Source: Nematostella vectensis
Taxonomy: Eukaryota > Cnidaria > Anthozoa > Actiniaria > Edwardsiidae
DNA length: 64,000 nt
Direction: 5' to 3'
NCBI RefSeq assembly: GCF_932526225.1
Contig: NC_064045.1
Coordinates: forward strand, 13,324,442-13,388,441
The translations under genes were made by a program, and so were the position numbers. Positions within the stretch are counted from its first letter, which is position 1. Every line of letters begins with the position of its first letter. Under the pieces are notes generated by a model. It was not told where the DNA came from, searched no databases, and was given only the letters and a program-made list of their open reading frames with translations. Positions 36,348-43,258 of the stretch are shown here, piece after piece.

Positions 36348-36913
36348 TTTTAAACTACAGCAAATGGGTACCAGGAGCGCGCGTTTAAATGAGCTATATT
36401 TCCACAGGCAACCCAACTCATGTAGTAGTTCGAGTTTATGGGGAAATGTCGTCCGATCCTCATTTGGAGATCGAAAGATACATTGTTAATATAAGCTTCG
36501 TTATGTTCTTTGCGTATTCTTAGAATTTAGGCTAAAATTTCACATCAGAATAAGTTCGTCGCAAAAAAAGCGTAGTTTAAGGGTACTTTTGTGAAATCGG
36601 CCCTATTTAAGGCATTAGTAAAGTGTTCAGAAAAAAAGGAGGCTCAATCGACCCTTTCCCGTACCAGCCTCGCTTGCCAAATTATTTTTTGAGCAGTGAT
36701 TTGCTTGTTTGTTACCTTTTTTTGTTTGTTTTAGATCCCCGTCAACTACAAATGGCCGTCCCTGGCCCTAAGTTGTTGTCCCGTTTATATCATGTGTGCT
36801 TATTCAGACCACCATAAGGTTCACTCCTTATTTAAGAATCGTCAAACATTATATTTTATTTTCCATATGATATCTACCCACTTTCTCCCATCATGGGGCC
36901 CCCCATCAACACT
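36348..36913. promoter_or_regulatory. UBE2O-side half of a divergent intergenic region
   Basis: Upstream DNA of UBE2O. Before the Polinton inserted it was continuous with 53513-54961, so the intergenic distance to the divergent gene at 54962 was about 2 kb. No specific core promoter element was recognised. Confidence 0.5.
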
Positions 36914-36918
36914 CAATG
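36914..36918. repeat. Target-site duplication, left (CAATG)
   Basis: CAATG precedes AGTAGTAGGG at the left end and CAATG follows CCCTACTACT at the right end (53508-53512). The identity can be stretched to ACTCAATG if the right boundary is set three bases inward, because the ends contain an AGT repeat. Polintons normally make 5-6 bp duplications. Confidence 0.8.
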
Positions 36919-37426
36919 AGTAGTAGGGTTTTGGCGCAGCTGGCGCAACTTTTTGATCTCCCCAAATTTCATTCCAAAAGTGGCGCAAAAGTCTCCGCAC
37001 ACCTCCGCCAAGCCTCGCGACCTGCGCATGCGCGAGTTTGCCAGAGATCTCTCGCACGACCAAGCCCACCTGTCAATCACTTTGTCACGTGACGGCCACG
37101 CCCACCTGTCAATCACTTTGTCACGTGACGGCCACGCCCACCTGTCAATCACTTTGTCACGTGATAGCCACGCCCACCTGTCAATCATTTTGTAAAAAAC
37201 CTGTCAATCACTTTGTCACGTGATGACCACGCCCACCTGTCAATCATTTTGTCAAAAACCTGTCAATCACTTTGTCAAAAACCTGTCAATCACTTTGTCA
37301 AGAACCTGTCAATCACTTTGTCAAAAACCTGTCAATCACTTTGTCAAGAGCCTGTCAATCATTTTGTCACGTGATAGCCAAGCCCACCTGTCAATCACTT
37401 TGTCACGTGCTGCACCTAGGGGGAGC
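36919..37426. repeat. Left terminal inverted repeat of the Polinton
   Basis: The outer 150 bases (to the CGCACGACCAAGCCCACC block) match the right end almost perfectly, apart from three bases near position 12-14 from the tip. Inside this is a repeat array, and the shared sequence ends with GCACCTAGGGGGAGC. The left copy is slightly longer because the array has one more unit. Confidence 0.95.
37068..37410. promoter_or_regulatory. Left subterminal array, 12 units with TGATTGACAG and CACGTG
   Basis: Each unit contains CCTGTCAATCACTTTGT or a one-base variant. Read on the other strand this includes TGATTGACAG, the consensus of PBX-PREP/MEIS homeodomain dimers. Long units (about 36 bp) add GTCACGTGAC-like E-boxes and CCACGCCCA; short units (23 bp) have CAAAAA or CAAGAA instead. 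Function is inferred only. Confidence 0.85.
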
Positions 37427-37470
37427 CTGGGGGCTATTCTGGTCTAAAGACGTATGAGACCCTAGATAAA

Positions 37471-37731
37471 ATGACATTAAAGACGGAGGTGAAGATTAAA
37501 AACGGTGCGGCTACCGCCGGCGGTTGTTCGGTGCCGGAGGTGAACGTGAGTAACACTGCGGATGCGGGGCCTGAACACTGCTGTTGTAACGCTGATTACT
37601 ATGAAGACTCAGAATACGGAAGCTTCGACCCCGTTGGGTTTGTGGCCGGAGCGGCGACAATTGTCCTTGGTGTTCTAGCAATGTTAGTCTCCATGCCACG
37701 GTATGGCGAAAAAAGATGGGTGAGATACTAG
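37471..37731 (+). CDS. Small Cys-rich membrane protein, unknown
   Basis: An 86-residue ORF between the left terminal repeat and the TFIIB-like gene. Residues 36-40 are a HCCCN cluster, followed by acidic residues and one hydrophobic helix, FVAGAATIVLGVLAMLV (about 56-72), with a short basic tail. It resembles nothing I know. The segment that holds it is absent from the otherwise matching right end, where the terminal repeat passes directly to the polymerase promoter. A weak promoter-like motif (GGTCTAAAGACG) lies at 37441-37452. It could be a minor virion membrane protein or a chance ORF. Confidence 0.45.
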   Translation: MTLKTEVKIKNGAATAGGCSVPEVNVSNTADAGPEHCCCNADYYEDSEYGSFDPVGFVAGAATIVLGVLAMLVSMPRYGEKRWVRY

Positions 37732-37820
37732 TCCACGGATGTGGTGCGGAGGCTTTAGACCGCACCGCCCCCACGCGGACCCCTTCGGAAGTCTTAGCAA
37801 CCACACACATCACACCCAGA

Positions 37821-37847
37821 GGGAGCTCGAGGGGCTAGCCTCTCAGC
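37821..37847. repeat. Polinton palindromic repeat, copy 1
   Basis: GGGAGCTCGAGGGGCTAGCC followed by TCTCAGC. Non-coding copy upstream of the TFIIB-like gene. Confidence 0.75.
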
Positions 37848-37873
37848 TTCACATCTAAAAAAGCTTTTGAAAA

Positions 37874-37889
37874 GTGGTTTAAAGACATG
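37874..37889 (+). promoter_or_regulatory. Element promoter motif before the TFIIB-like gene
   Basis: GTGGTTTAAAGACATG. The same 16 bases, with about 40 matching bases upstream, precede the polymerase gene at the other end of the element. Confidence 0.7.
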
Positions 37890-37903
37890 AACAGTTTAAT
37901 AAA

Positions 37904-38830
37904 ATGGAGGAACGAACAGTTGAACGTACGGCTGAAGATCGGTCACCACCACCATATAATATCCTCGGCGGACCGGTGCCTGAGATTAACGCCCCCACCC
38001 TCATGCCGGAATTTGCACTGTTTGACCGAGCCCTCACCGAATACGAGACTAGTAGAGCCTCCTTGGGAGACGAGGATAGTAGTAACACCCTTTGCAATCA
38101 TGGCGACCTAGTCACAGAGGACGGGGTCACTAGTTGCTTAGAGTGCGGGGAACAGATGCAGCGCGTGATCGCGCACGAAAGGGAATGGGGTTTTTACGGA
38201 CATTCCGACGGCGAACGGTCTTCGGATCCAAGTCGGGTCCAGGTACGTAGGTCTGAGGATAGAAATATTGACAAGGATGTGGAGAACATGGGTTTTAGCG
38301 GGGTAATTGTATCCAAAGCTAACGAGATATACACTCAGGTGACGAAAGGCCAGATTTTTCGCGGCGACCCACGGAAGGCGGTCGTCTTTGCGTGTATCTA
38401 CTACGCCTACAAGATGTCCGGTAAGTGTCAGACACCGAAAACCTTGATGGAAACTTTTGGATTGAGCAGGAAGAGTTGCCTTAAGGGTCTAAAAATCTTT
38501 AGTATTAACGTGCCTAAAGATTACTTACTACACGGAACGTCTCCCACCGTCGTGGACCACATTCACGATGTGATGGATAGATTCTCGGCGTCCCCCGCAC
38601 AGAAGGGAGAGGTGGTCCAGCTCTACTACAGATCTAAGAACCGCTCGTCTGAGTTGAATCGCGTTCGCCCACAATCCTTTGCGGTCGCTTTAACCTATTA
38701 CTGGGTACGGCTAAAGGGGGTCGATATTACACTTAAAAAATTCTCCGAAAGAACGGGCGTCTCCGAGTTAACCATCAGTAGGAAAGCGAGAGAAGTGGCC
38801 ACAGTCCTGGGTACGCCTGGTGTGGTATGA
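37904..38830 (+). CDS. TFIIB-like transcription initiation factor
   Basis: A 308-residue homologue of the general RNA polymerase II factor TFIIB. An N-terminal zinc ribbon reads C64-N-H66 ... C78-LE-C81; next comes EWGFYGHSDGERSSDPSRV, which corresponds to the B-reader/linker (DPSRV is nearly universal in TFIIB). Two cyclin folds follow: about 128-205 (KAVVFACIYYAYK, FGLSRKS) and about 212-302 (FAVALTYYWVRL, FSERTGVSELTISRKARE). Residues 18-36 (NILGGPVPEINAPTLMPE) resemble residues 75-90 of the element's DNA polymerase. The ATG at 37887 is in another frame; 37904 is the start of this frame. TFIIB genes are known in large DNA viruses; I do not know one as a standard Polinton gene. Confidence 0.9.
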   Translation: MEERTVERTAEDRSPPPYNILGGPVPEINAPTLMPEFALFDRALTEYETSRASLGDEDSSNTLCNHGDLVTEDGVTSCLECGEQMQRVIAHEREWGFYGHSDGERSSDPSRVQVRRSEDRNIDKDVENMGFSGVIVSKANEIYTQVTKGQIFRGDPRKAVVFACIYYAYKMSGKCQTPKTLMETFGLSRKSCLKGLKIFSINVPKDYLLHGTSPTVVDHIHDVMDRFSASPAQKGEVVQLYYRSKNRSSELNRVRPQSFAVALTYYWVRLKGVDITLKKFSERTGVSELTISRKAREVATVLGTPGVV

Positions 38831-38921
38831 TGTTTCCTGATTTCCAGAGAAATCAGGATTTCCAGAAAACTGTCAGTTCGGAGTAGATGTGAATTAACAC
38901 GTCTAAAGAAATTCGAAAAAA

Positions 38922-38935
38922 GTGGTTTAAAGACG
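38922..38935 (+). promoter_or_regulatory. Element promoter motif before the ankyrin-type gene
   Basis: GTGGTTTAAAGACG, 16 bases before the ATG at 38952. Confidence 0.65.
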
Positions 38936-38951
38936 TGGATGTAATAACAAA

Positions 38952-39776
38952 ATGGATATGCAAAGTGCTGGAAGTCTTACAAATCTCACCGTGGAGGATC
39001 AAGCCGCCACCTTAGCGAGGTGGGGAGCCGCAGACTTTGACGCCGTTATGGAGCGCGCGGCGTGGGAGGGGTGCGTCGAGACCGTGAGGTTGTGTAAGAG
39101 TTGGGGTGCGACGGATTTCGAAAAGCCGATGGTCAGGGCCGCAATGAACGGCCACACCGAGATCGTTAAGATGTGTTGTGAGTCGGGCGCCTGTGACTTC
39201 GTGTATCCAGCGTCCATGGCCGCGAAAGGCGGGCACGTAGAGGTTTTGAAGGTGATGGGCGAGTATTGTGCCGACGGAGGAGAGGCCATGACCGAGGCCA
39301 TGGGTGCTGCGGCGGCGGAAGGTCAGGTGGGGGTTGTTGAGTTGTTGATAGATCTAGGTGTCGATGTCGATGTCGGTTGGGCCACCGCTGAGGCGGCGTA
39401 CAATGGGCACGTTGAGGTTCTGAAGCTGCTGAGAGAAAACTTCTGGGAGTTTGACCCGGACTATGCTATAACACCAGCCATCGAATCTCGCAACCTCGAG
39501 ATTGTGAGGTTGTGCTTGGAGTGGGGCGCGACCGATCTCATTGTACATATGAACTACGCACGGTTTTGGCATCTGCATAAGATTTTCGCGGTGCTACGTG
39601 CGGCGTGGGGGTGGAGTCTTGTGCATGAGGAGCTCCCGGAGAAGCTACACAAGGTGAGATTCCGTAGAAAGCTGGAGGACGAACTAATGCCAGTAGCTTG
39701 GCATCCGGACAGGTTTTGGGATTGGTGCATGGATGAGCAAGAGAAGGAAATGTTGGGAGAATGCTTCGCCAGGTAG
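38952..39776 (+). CDS. Ankyrin-type repeat protein
   Basis: A 274-residue protein made of about six degenerate ankyrin-like repeats of the kind seen in large DNA viruses. Repeating signatures are WGAxDFxxxMxRAAxxGxxExVxxC, seen as GATDFEKPMVRAAMNGHTEI, AAKGGHVEVLKVM, AAAEGQVGVVELL, AAYNGHVEVLKLL and IESRNLEIVRLCLEWGATD. The C-terminal part contains the motif VAWHPDRFWDWCMDEQEK (about 250-267), unlike an ankyrin repeat; I recall similar AWHP...WC tails in viral ankyrin proteins but cannot name the domain. Such proteins often bind host partners, for example ubiquitin-ligase parts; that role is inference. It sits with the TFIIB-like and Cys/His genes in a rightward cargo cluster. Confidence 0.75.
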   Translation: MDMQSAGSLTNLTVEDQAATLARWGAADFDAVMERAAWEGCVETVRLCKSWGATDFEKPMVRAAMNGHTEIVKMCCESGACDFVYPASMAAKGGHVEVLKVMGEYCADGGEAMTEAMGAAAAEGQVGVVELLIDLGVDVDVGWATAEAAYNGHVEVLKLLRENFWEFDPDYAITPAIESRNLEIVRLCLEWGATDLIVHMNYARFWHLHKIFAVLRAAWGWSLVHEELPEKLHKVRFRRKLEDELMPVAWHPDRFWDWCMDEQEKEMLGECFAR

Positions 39777-39820
39777 ACGCTGACCGGCTAGAAGGCGGGT
39801 ATCGCGTGTTGGATTGAAAA

Positions 39821-39836
39821 GTGATTTAAGGACATG
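39821..39836 (+). promoter_or_regulatory. Element promoter motif before the Cys/His-repeat gene
   Basis: GTGATTTAAGGACATG; the ATG at its end is the start codon. Confidence 0.65.
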
Positions 39837-40181
39837 ACCGGTTTGATAGAAATGGAGAACCAAACGGTGAAAGACCCGAAAGTATCCCCCGTAAAGCGAA
39901 CAACGGATTATAAGTGTCTTCATGGCAGAGTGAAATATTATTGCAAAGATTGTCACGGATCGCAAATCTGCCCTCACAACCGGAGAAAAACGCGGTGCAG
40001 AGAATGTAACGGCGGTAGCATTTGTGAGCACAGACGAGCAAGATATGTCTGTAAAGACTGCAAGGGGAAAGGGATGTGTGAACACGGCAAACAGAGACCC
40101 TTTTGTAAGTTATGCGGAGGGTCTCAAATATGCGAACACGATAGACAAAAGCACCATTGCAGAACGTGTAACGGAAATTAG
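39834..40181 (+). CDS. Cys/His zinc-repeat protein with a polymerase-like N-terminus
   Basis: A 115-residue protein. After residue 28 it consists of five repeats of about 18 residues with the pattern C-x-H-x6-7-C-x2-C-x-G, for example ICPHNRRKTRCRECNGGS and ICEHRRARYVCKDCKGKG. The pattern predicts serial zinc binding; similar repeats occur in large DNA viruses and some algal proteins (from memory). The first 9 residues, MTGLIEMEN, are identical to the start of the element's DNA polymerase, and the nucleotides match closely for about 50 bases, so its promoter and first codons are a copy of the polymerase start. Function is unknown; nucleic-acid binding or regulation is plausible. Confidence 0.7.
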   Translation: MTGLIEMENQTVKDPKVSPVKRTTDYKCLHGRVKYYCKDCHGSQICPHNRRKTRCRECNGGSICEHRRARYVCKDCKGKGMCEHGKQRPFCKLCGGSQICEHDRQKHHCRTCNGN

Positions 40182-40393
40182 CATTGACCCACTCAGTTTT
40201 GTAACGCGTCTCACGTTACAAAACACATACATTCCTAATCGCCCTAACAACTAGCGATTCTGAAAATAGGTTTTGTATTTACATTGGGAGTTCGCGGTCG
40301 CCAGGGTGGTCTGGTATGCAGTCTATTGTTTGGCACGTGAACAGGTATTGTCTTCTTGCGGTACGTCACATCCGTCCACATGCACCCCGCATG

Positions 40394-41920
40394 TTACCGG
40401 AATAGATACCAAGCTAAACCAGCCGTAAAGGCTGTGATCGTGGCAAGGTTAGTTTCGTGCTGTGTGTTCGTGGGTTTAATCACGTCCGGCTTTGGGTTAG
40501 TTTTCGCCTCCGGTTCCGGTTTGTGAGCCGTGACTGACTCGGTATGAGGTAACACAATCTTTGAATGACCCATATTATGTTTTGGGATCGTTTTTATCTC
40601 GTTATTTATCGGATTCAACCCCAGTTTCATATCTGTGGTGGCTTTTTGTAACTTGTTATTATAGCCAGCGATCGAAGTGTTGTTATTTATCACAAGATAC
40701 GATGGACTTAACCAACAGCCGAGGGCGAAAGCCAGGTCTAGTTTTTGTCTCGCCTGTTGTAAAGCAAACTGATACCGTTGTATACTTTTCGATATACTGT
40801 TTTCCACCACCGCGCTTTCAAAGAGTTTCGAAAAGACCTGTTTCGTTTCCTGAGCTGAACCGCTATCACCAACGATTGACGACCGGGTCTGAACTTGCGC
40901 GCCTAGAATACAGTAAACAAAGGCTTCGATGCTCTGGTTTATCCTAGACAACCCAGCTTTGGTTAACCCCATTGATTTTTCCGGAAAGAACCACTCATAC
41001 TGAAACCCAGTTCTAAGATCTTTCAGGTATTCGATCTCAAAGTGATTCATGTGTTCGTGGTCGCTTTTGGCAGCGTCCCATTCGTCGTGTAATTGATCAA
41101 TGGTGCTATAAGGCTTATACTTGTCGTTAGAAGATGACAAGCCGTGATAATCATAATTATAAACGTTCCCTAACCCATGATTTATCGGTCCGAGGAACCG
41201 GAAATCGTCACCAGTTCGGAATTCTGTCCTTAATTTTTGGTAAGCTGCTTCGCTGTAGAAGTTTTTATTCCAACTAAAGAGCCTATCTTTTGGAAGAGGG
41301 CATTGTAGCTCGTTTAATATTCGTCTGATAGTGAAAATGATGTGAAATCTGTAGAATGACCCCACTTGAGAGCCGTCAATCATGTCACGCGTCACACCAC
41401 ATCCAGCAGTCGCGCAAAACATAGCAAAATTTAAGGCTTGACTCCAATAACTGAGGTTCGGGGCGTCGAGCCACCTACTAGCCTCCTTTGCTGTTCTGAA
41501 TACTAGCAAGCTGTCGGTGAATATGTCCCTAAAAACAAAGTGTGTCTTCACCTTTGGTGTTATAAAAACATCAAAAGAGACGTAATTATTTCTCGTAGGG
41601 TTTTCGTCCAACGGCAATATCTTGTACTCTGCACGCGCGTCTAGTCTGTATTGTTTTGGGAACCCAAACAGTTGCTGGATCGTTTCCTTGTATGCTTGTG
41701 TGTCGTCGGCGACTAGAAAATCCTGGATATTCTCGGGTTTCCAGCTATTACCAGGGAAGTGATATAACGTTTTGACTAGATTCCCATTCTTGTCGAATGG
41801 ATCGTATTCGTCCCCATTGAAAACGAATTGCGCATTGCCGTGCTCGTCGGCAGAGAACCTGAAGCGTGAGTAGTAGGGGTACCTTTTCACAAATTCTGTA
41901 AACTTCATCTTATATGACAT
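40394..41920 (-). CDS. Conserved Polinton protein of about 508 residues, probably virion-associated
   Basis: Large protein with no domain I can name. The N-terminus is charged and mixed in structure. The middle contains NFAMFCATAGCGVTRDMIDG and GLTKAGLSRINQSIEAFVYC, blocks I associate with cnidarian Polinton proteins. The C-terminus has a long polar linker rich in Lys, Pro and Thr and ends with one hydrophobic helix, LATITAFTAGLAWYLF, so the protein is probably tail-anchored. It is the first of a leftward block that contains the capsid genes, which suggests a structural role. It is not an adenain-like protease: no His-Asp-Cys arrangement is evident. Confidence 0.75.
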   Translation of the reverse strand: MSYKMKFTEFVKRYPYYSRFRFSADEHGNAQFVFNGDEYDPFDKNGNLVKTLYHFPGNSWKPENIQDFLVADDTQAYKETIQQLFGFPKQYRLDARAEYKILPLDENPTRNNYVSFDVFITPKVKTHFVFRDIFTDSLLVFRTAKEASRWLDAPNLSYWSQALNFAMFCATAGCGVTRDMIDGSQVGSFYRFHIIFTIRRILNELQCPLPKDRLFSWNKNFYSEAAYQKLRTEFRTGDDFRFLGPINHGLGNVYNYDYHGLSSSNDKYKPYSTIDQLHDEWDAAKSDHEHMNHFEIEYLKDLRTGFQYEWFFPEKSMGLTKAGLSRINQSIEAFVYCILGAQVQTRSSIVGDSGSAQETKQVFSKLFESAVVENSISKSIQRYQFALQQARQKLDLAFALGCWLSPSYLVINNNTSIAGYNNKLQKATTDMKLGLNPINNEIKTIPKHNMGHSKIVLPHTESVTAHKPEPEAKTNPKPDVIKPTNTQHETNLATITAFTAGLAWYLFR

Positions 41921-41924
41921 ATAA

Positions 41925-41940
41925 GATGTTTTTAAATCAG
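41925..41940 (-). promoter_or_regulatory. Element promoter motif before the 508-residue gene
   Basis: Coding strand: CTGATTTAAAAACATC, four bases before the ATG. Confidence 0.6.
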
Positions 41941-41998
41941 TCCTTTACGCATCTCAATTCATAGATCCATCCGACGGGAGTTCTCTCGTACAGAAATT

Positions 41999-42604
41999 TC
42001 ACCGAGCGGGTCGACTCGCCAGGTCTTTCAAAATCTCTTCTCTTACTGTTTCCCTCAGCTTTGTAATGTTTACGTTTTTTTCATCCTCTCTTACCGACTT
42101 TTGACGGATCTGGAGCTTTAGAGCCTCAAACTTGTCCAACTCGTTCAAGATTAAAGAGAACTCTTCGTCTGATATTTTGTTGTCTTTTAAAGCTTTAGAG
42201 ACCAGGTCGCGTATGCTATTTACTTTTGCCTTTGCCATCGCCGCTGTTTGGTCGTGCTTGGAGACTTTTTGCGACAGCCGTTTAGAAACCGCCGCACAGC
42301 CTACAGAGGTGAGACCGAAAACACCAGCCAAAGCACCCAACGGAACTCCAACGATGATGCCCAAACCTGACAGAGAAGTCCCCAAACCACTAGACCCAAG
42401 AATGACGGATAAGAGTCCTAAGACCACACTTAACTTTGAAAACACGCTCTGCCCTCGTTTATACTTTTTCCTCACGTTCTCGTAATGTTTAACTTCCTGC
42501 TCCAAACTTCCCAAAACATCGTGGATCTTTTGGAGTCTGAAGTTATCACCCGAGGGGCTGGCCCCTCGGGGTACGTTCGGGTAGATTGAGTTGTACTCTT
42601 CCAT
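41999..42604 (-). CDS. Membrane protein with a glycine-rich hydrophobic core and coiled coils
   Basis: A 201-residue protein. An N-terminal helix (about 22-50) looks like a coiled coil; a long hydrophobic, glycine-rich segment (about 57-108, including LSVVLGLLSVILGSSGLG and GIIVGVPLGALAGVFG) probably makes two membrane passes or a hairpin; a charged helical C-terminus (about 120-195) follows. The layout recalls membrane-disrupting or fusion-like proteins, but I do not recognise the family. Residues around VPRGASPSG are encoded by a copy of the element's palindromic repeat (42549-42570). It lies between the 508-residue gene and the probable penton gene. Confidence 0.75.
   Translation of the reverse strand: MEEYNSIYPNVPRGASPSGDNFRLQKIHDVLGSLEQEVKHYENVRKKYKRGQSVFSKLSVVLGLLSVILGSSGLGTSLSGLGIIVGVPLGALAGVFGLTSVGCAAVSKRLSQKVSKHDQTAAMAKAKVNSIRDLVSKALKDNKISDEEFSLILNELDKFEALKLQIRQKSVREDEKNVNITKLRETVREEILKDLASRPAR
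42549..42570. repeat. Polinton palindromic repeat, copy 2 (inside an ORF)
   Basis: CCCGAGGGGCTGGCCCCTCG plus GG; palindromic except for the centre. It encodes part of RGASPSG in the 201-residue protein. Confidence 0.75.
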
Positions 42605-42626
42605 AGCTTTATTATGGGGAGAGTTT

Positions 42627-42640
42627 ATTCTTTAAGTGAT
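42627..42640 (-). promoter_or_regulatory. Element promoter motif before the 201-residue gene
   Basis: Coding strand: ATCACTTAAAGAAT, about 22 bases before the ATG; it overlaps the end of the neighbouring ORF. Confidence 0.6.
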
Positions 42641-43255
42641 TTCTAAAATTAGACGTATCGGGTAGAGACCGCGCTCTATTGTGTTTCCGTCACCGCCCTT
42701 TATACTAAGACGGAGACTACTCACGTAACCGACTGATGTGGTGCTAACCCGTACCGGATCGCTTGGATTGAGGTATATCTTTCCTTCATCAAGCTCTACA
42801 CTTGCTAGGATTTGTGAGGGCGCCCCTTGTTGGAGGGAGTCAGACGCGTTCACAAGATCGCAGTGGATAAAAATAGCCTCGTGACCTATCATCTTTATCT
42901 CGTGGCGAGTGTTTGCTTCCAGCTCCCTGGTCTTGAGTCCTAACAGGCAGGCGAGCGGTTCATTCAACACGACGTTCCGATGAACTTCGAGTGACGAGTC
43001 TCTAATAGAGACTGACTTTTCACCAAGACGCATACCCCCATCTATTTGACGTTTTAGCGTCTCGATCGTATACTGCCCCGCGGGGATCCTGAGGATAATG
43101 TTCTCACCGTCGGAGACCGTTCCCTCGCTTGAGAGACTGTTACAACGATTATGAAACGCACATCCTCGCAGCGCGATAAACCGCGGCTTTTCAATAGGGT
43201 GTTCTAAATAGACGGTAAAGTCACCAACGTTCCCTTCAATGTAGAGTAATACCAT
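42632..43255 (-). CDS. Probable minor capsid (penton) protein
   Basis: A 207-residue protein rich in predicted beta strands. The segments IRIPAGQYTIETL-like (residues about 55-66), LACLLGLKTRE and IHCDLVNASDSLQQG match the pattern of the Polinton penton protein (PX), a single jelly roll that forms capsid vertices: an aqueous beta-rich start, a 'HCDLV' strand and a C-terminal strand pair. It lies in the block with the major capsid protein and ATPase. Assignment rests on remembered motifs and size, not a search. Its start ATG is four bases from the stop of the upstream ORF, and its promoter motif lies inside that ORF. Confidence 0.65.
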   Translation of the reverse strand: MVLLYIEGNVGDFTVYLEHPIEKPRFIALRGCAFHNRCNSLSSEGTVSDGENIILRIPAGQYTIETLKRQIDGGMRLGEKSVSIRDSSLEVHRNVVLNEPLACLLGLKTRELEANTRHEIKMIGHEAIFIHCDLVNASDSLQQGAPSQILASVELDEGKIYLNPSDPVRVSTTSVGYVSSLRLSIKGGDGNTIERGLYPIRLILEIT

Positions 43256-43258
43256 TTG

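Noticed and set aside
37887-38111. ORF starting at the ATG in the promoter motif of the TFIIB-like gene
   Set aside because: It lies in another frame and overlaps the clear TFIIB frame. The ATG may be a relic of the copied polymerase start.
40394-41920. Adenain-type protease in the 508-residue ORF
   Set aside because: No His-Asp/Glu-Gln-Cys arrangement with the right spacing could be seen; the protein is also far longer than adenain.
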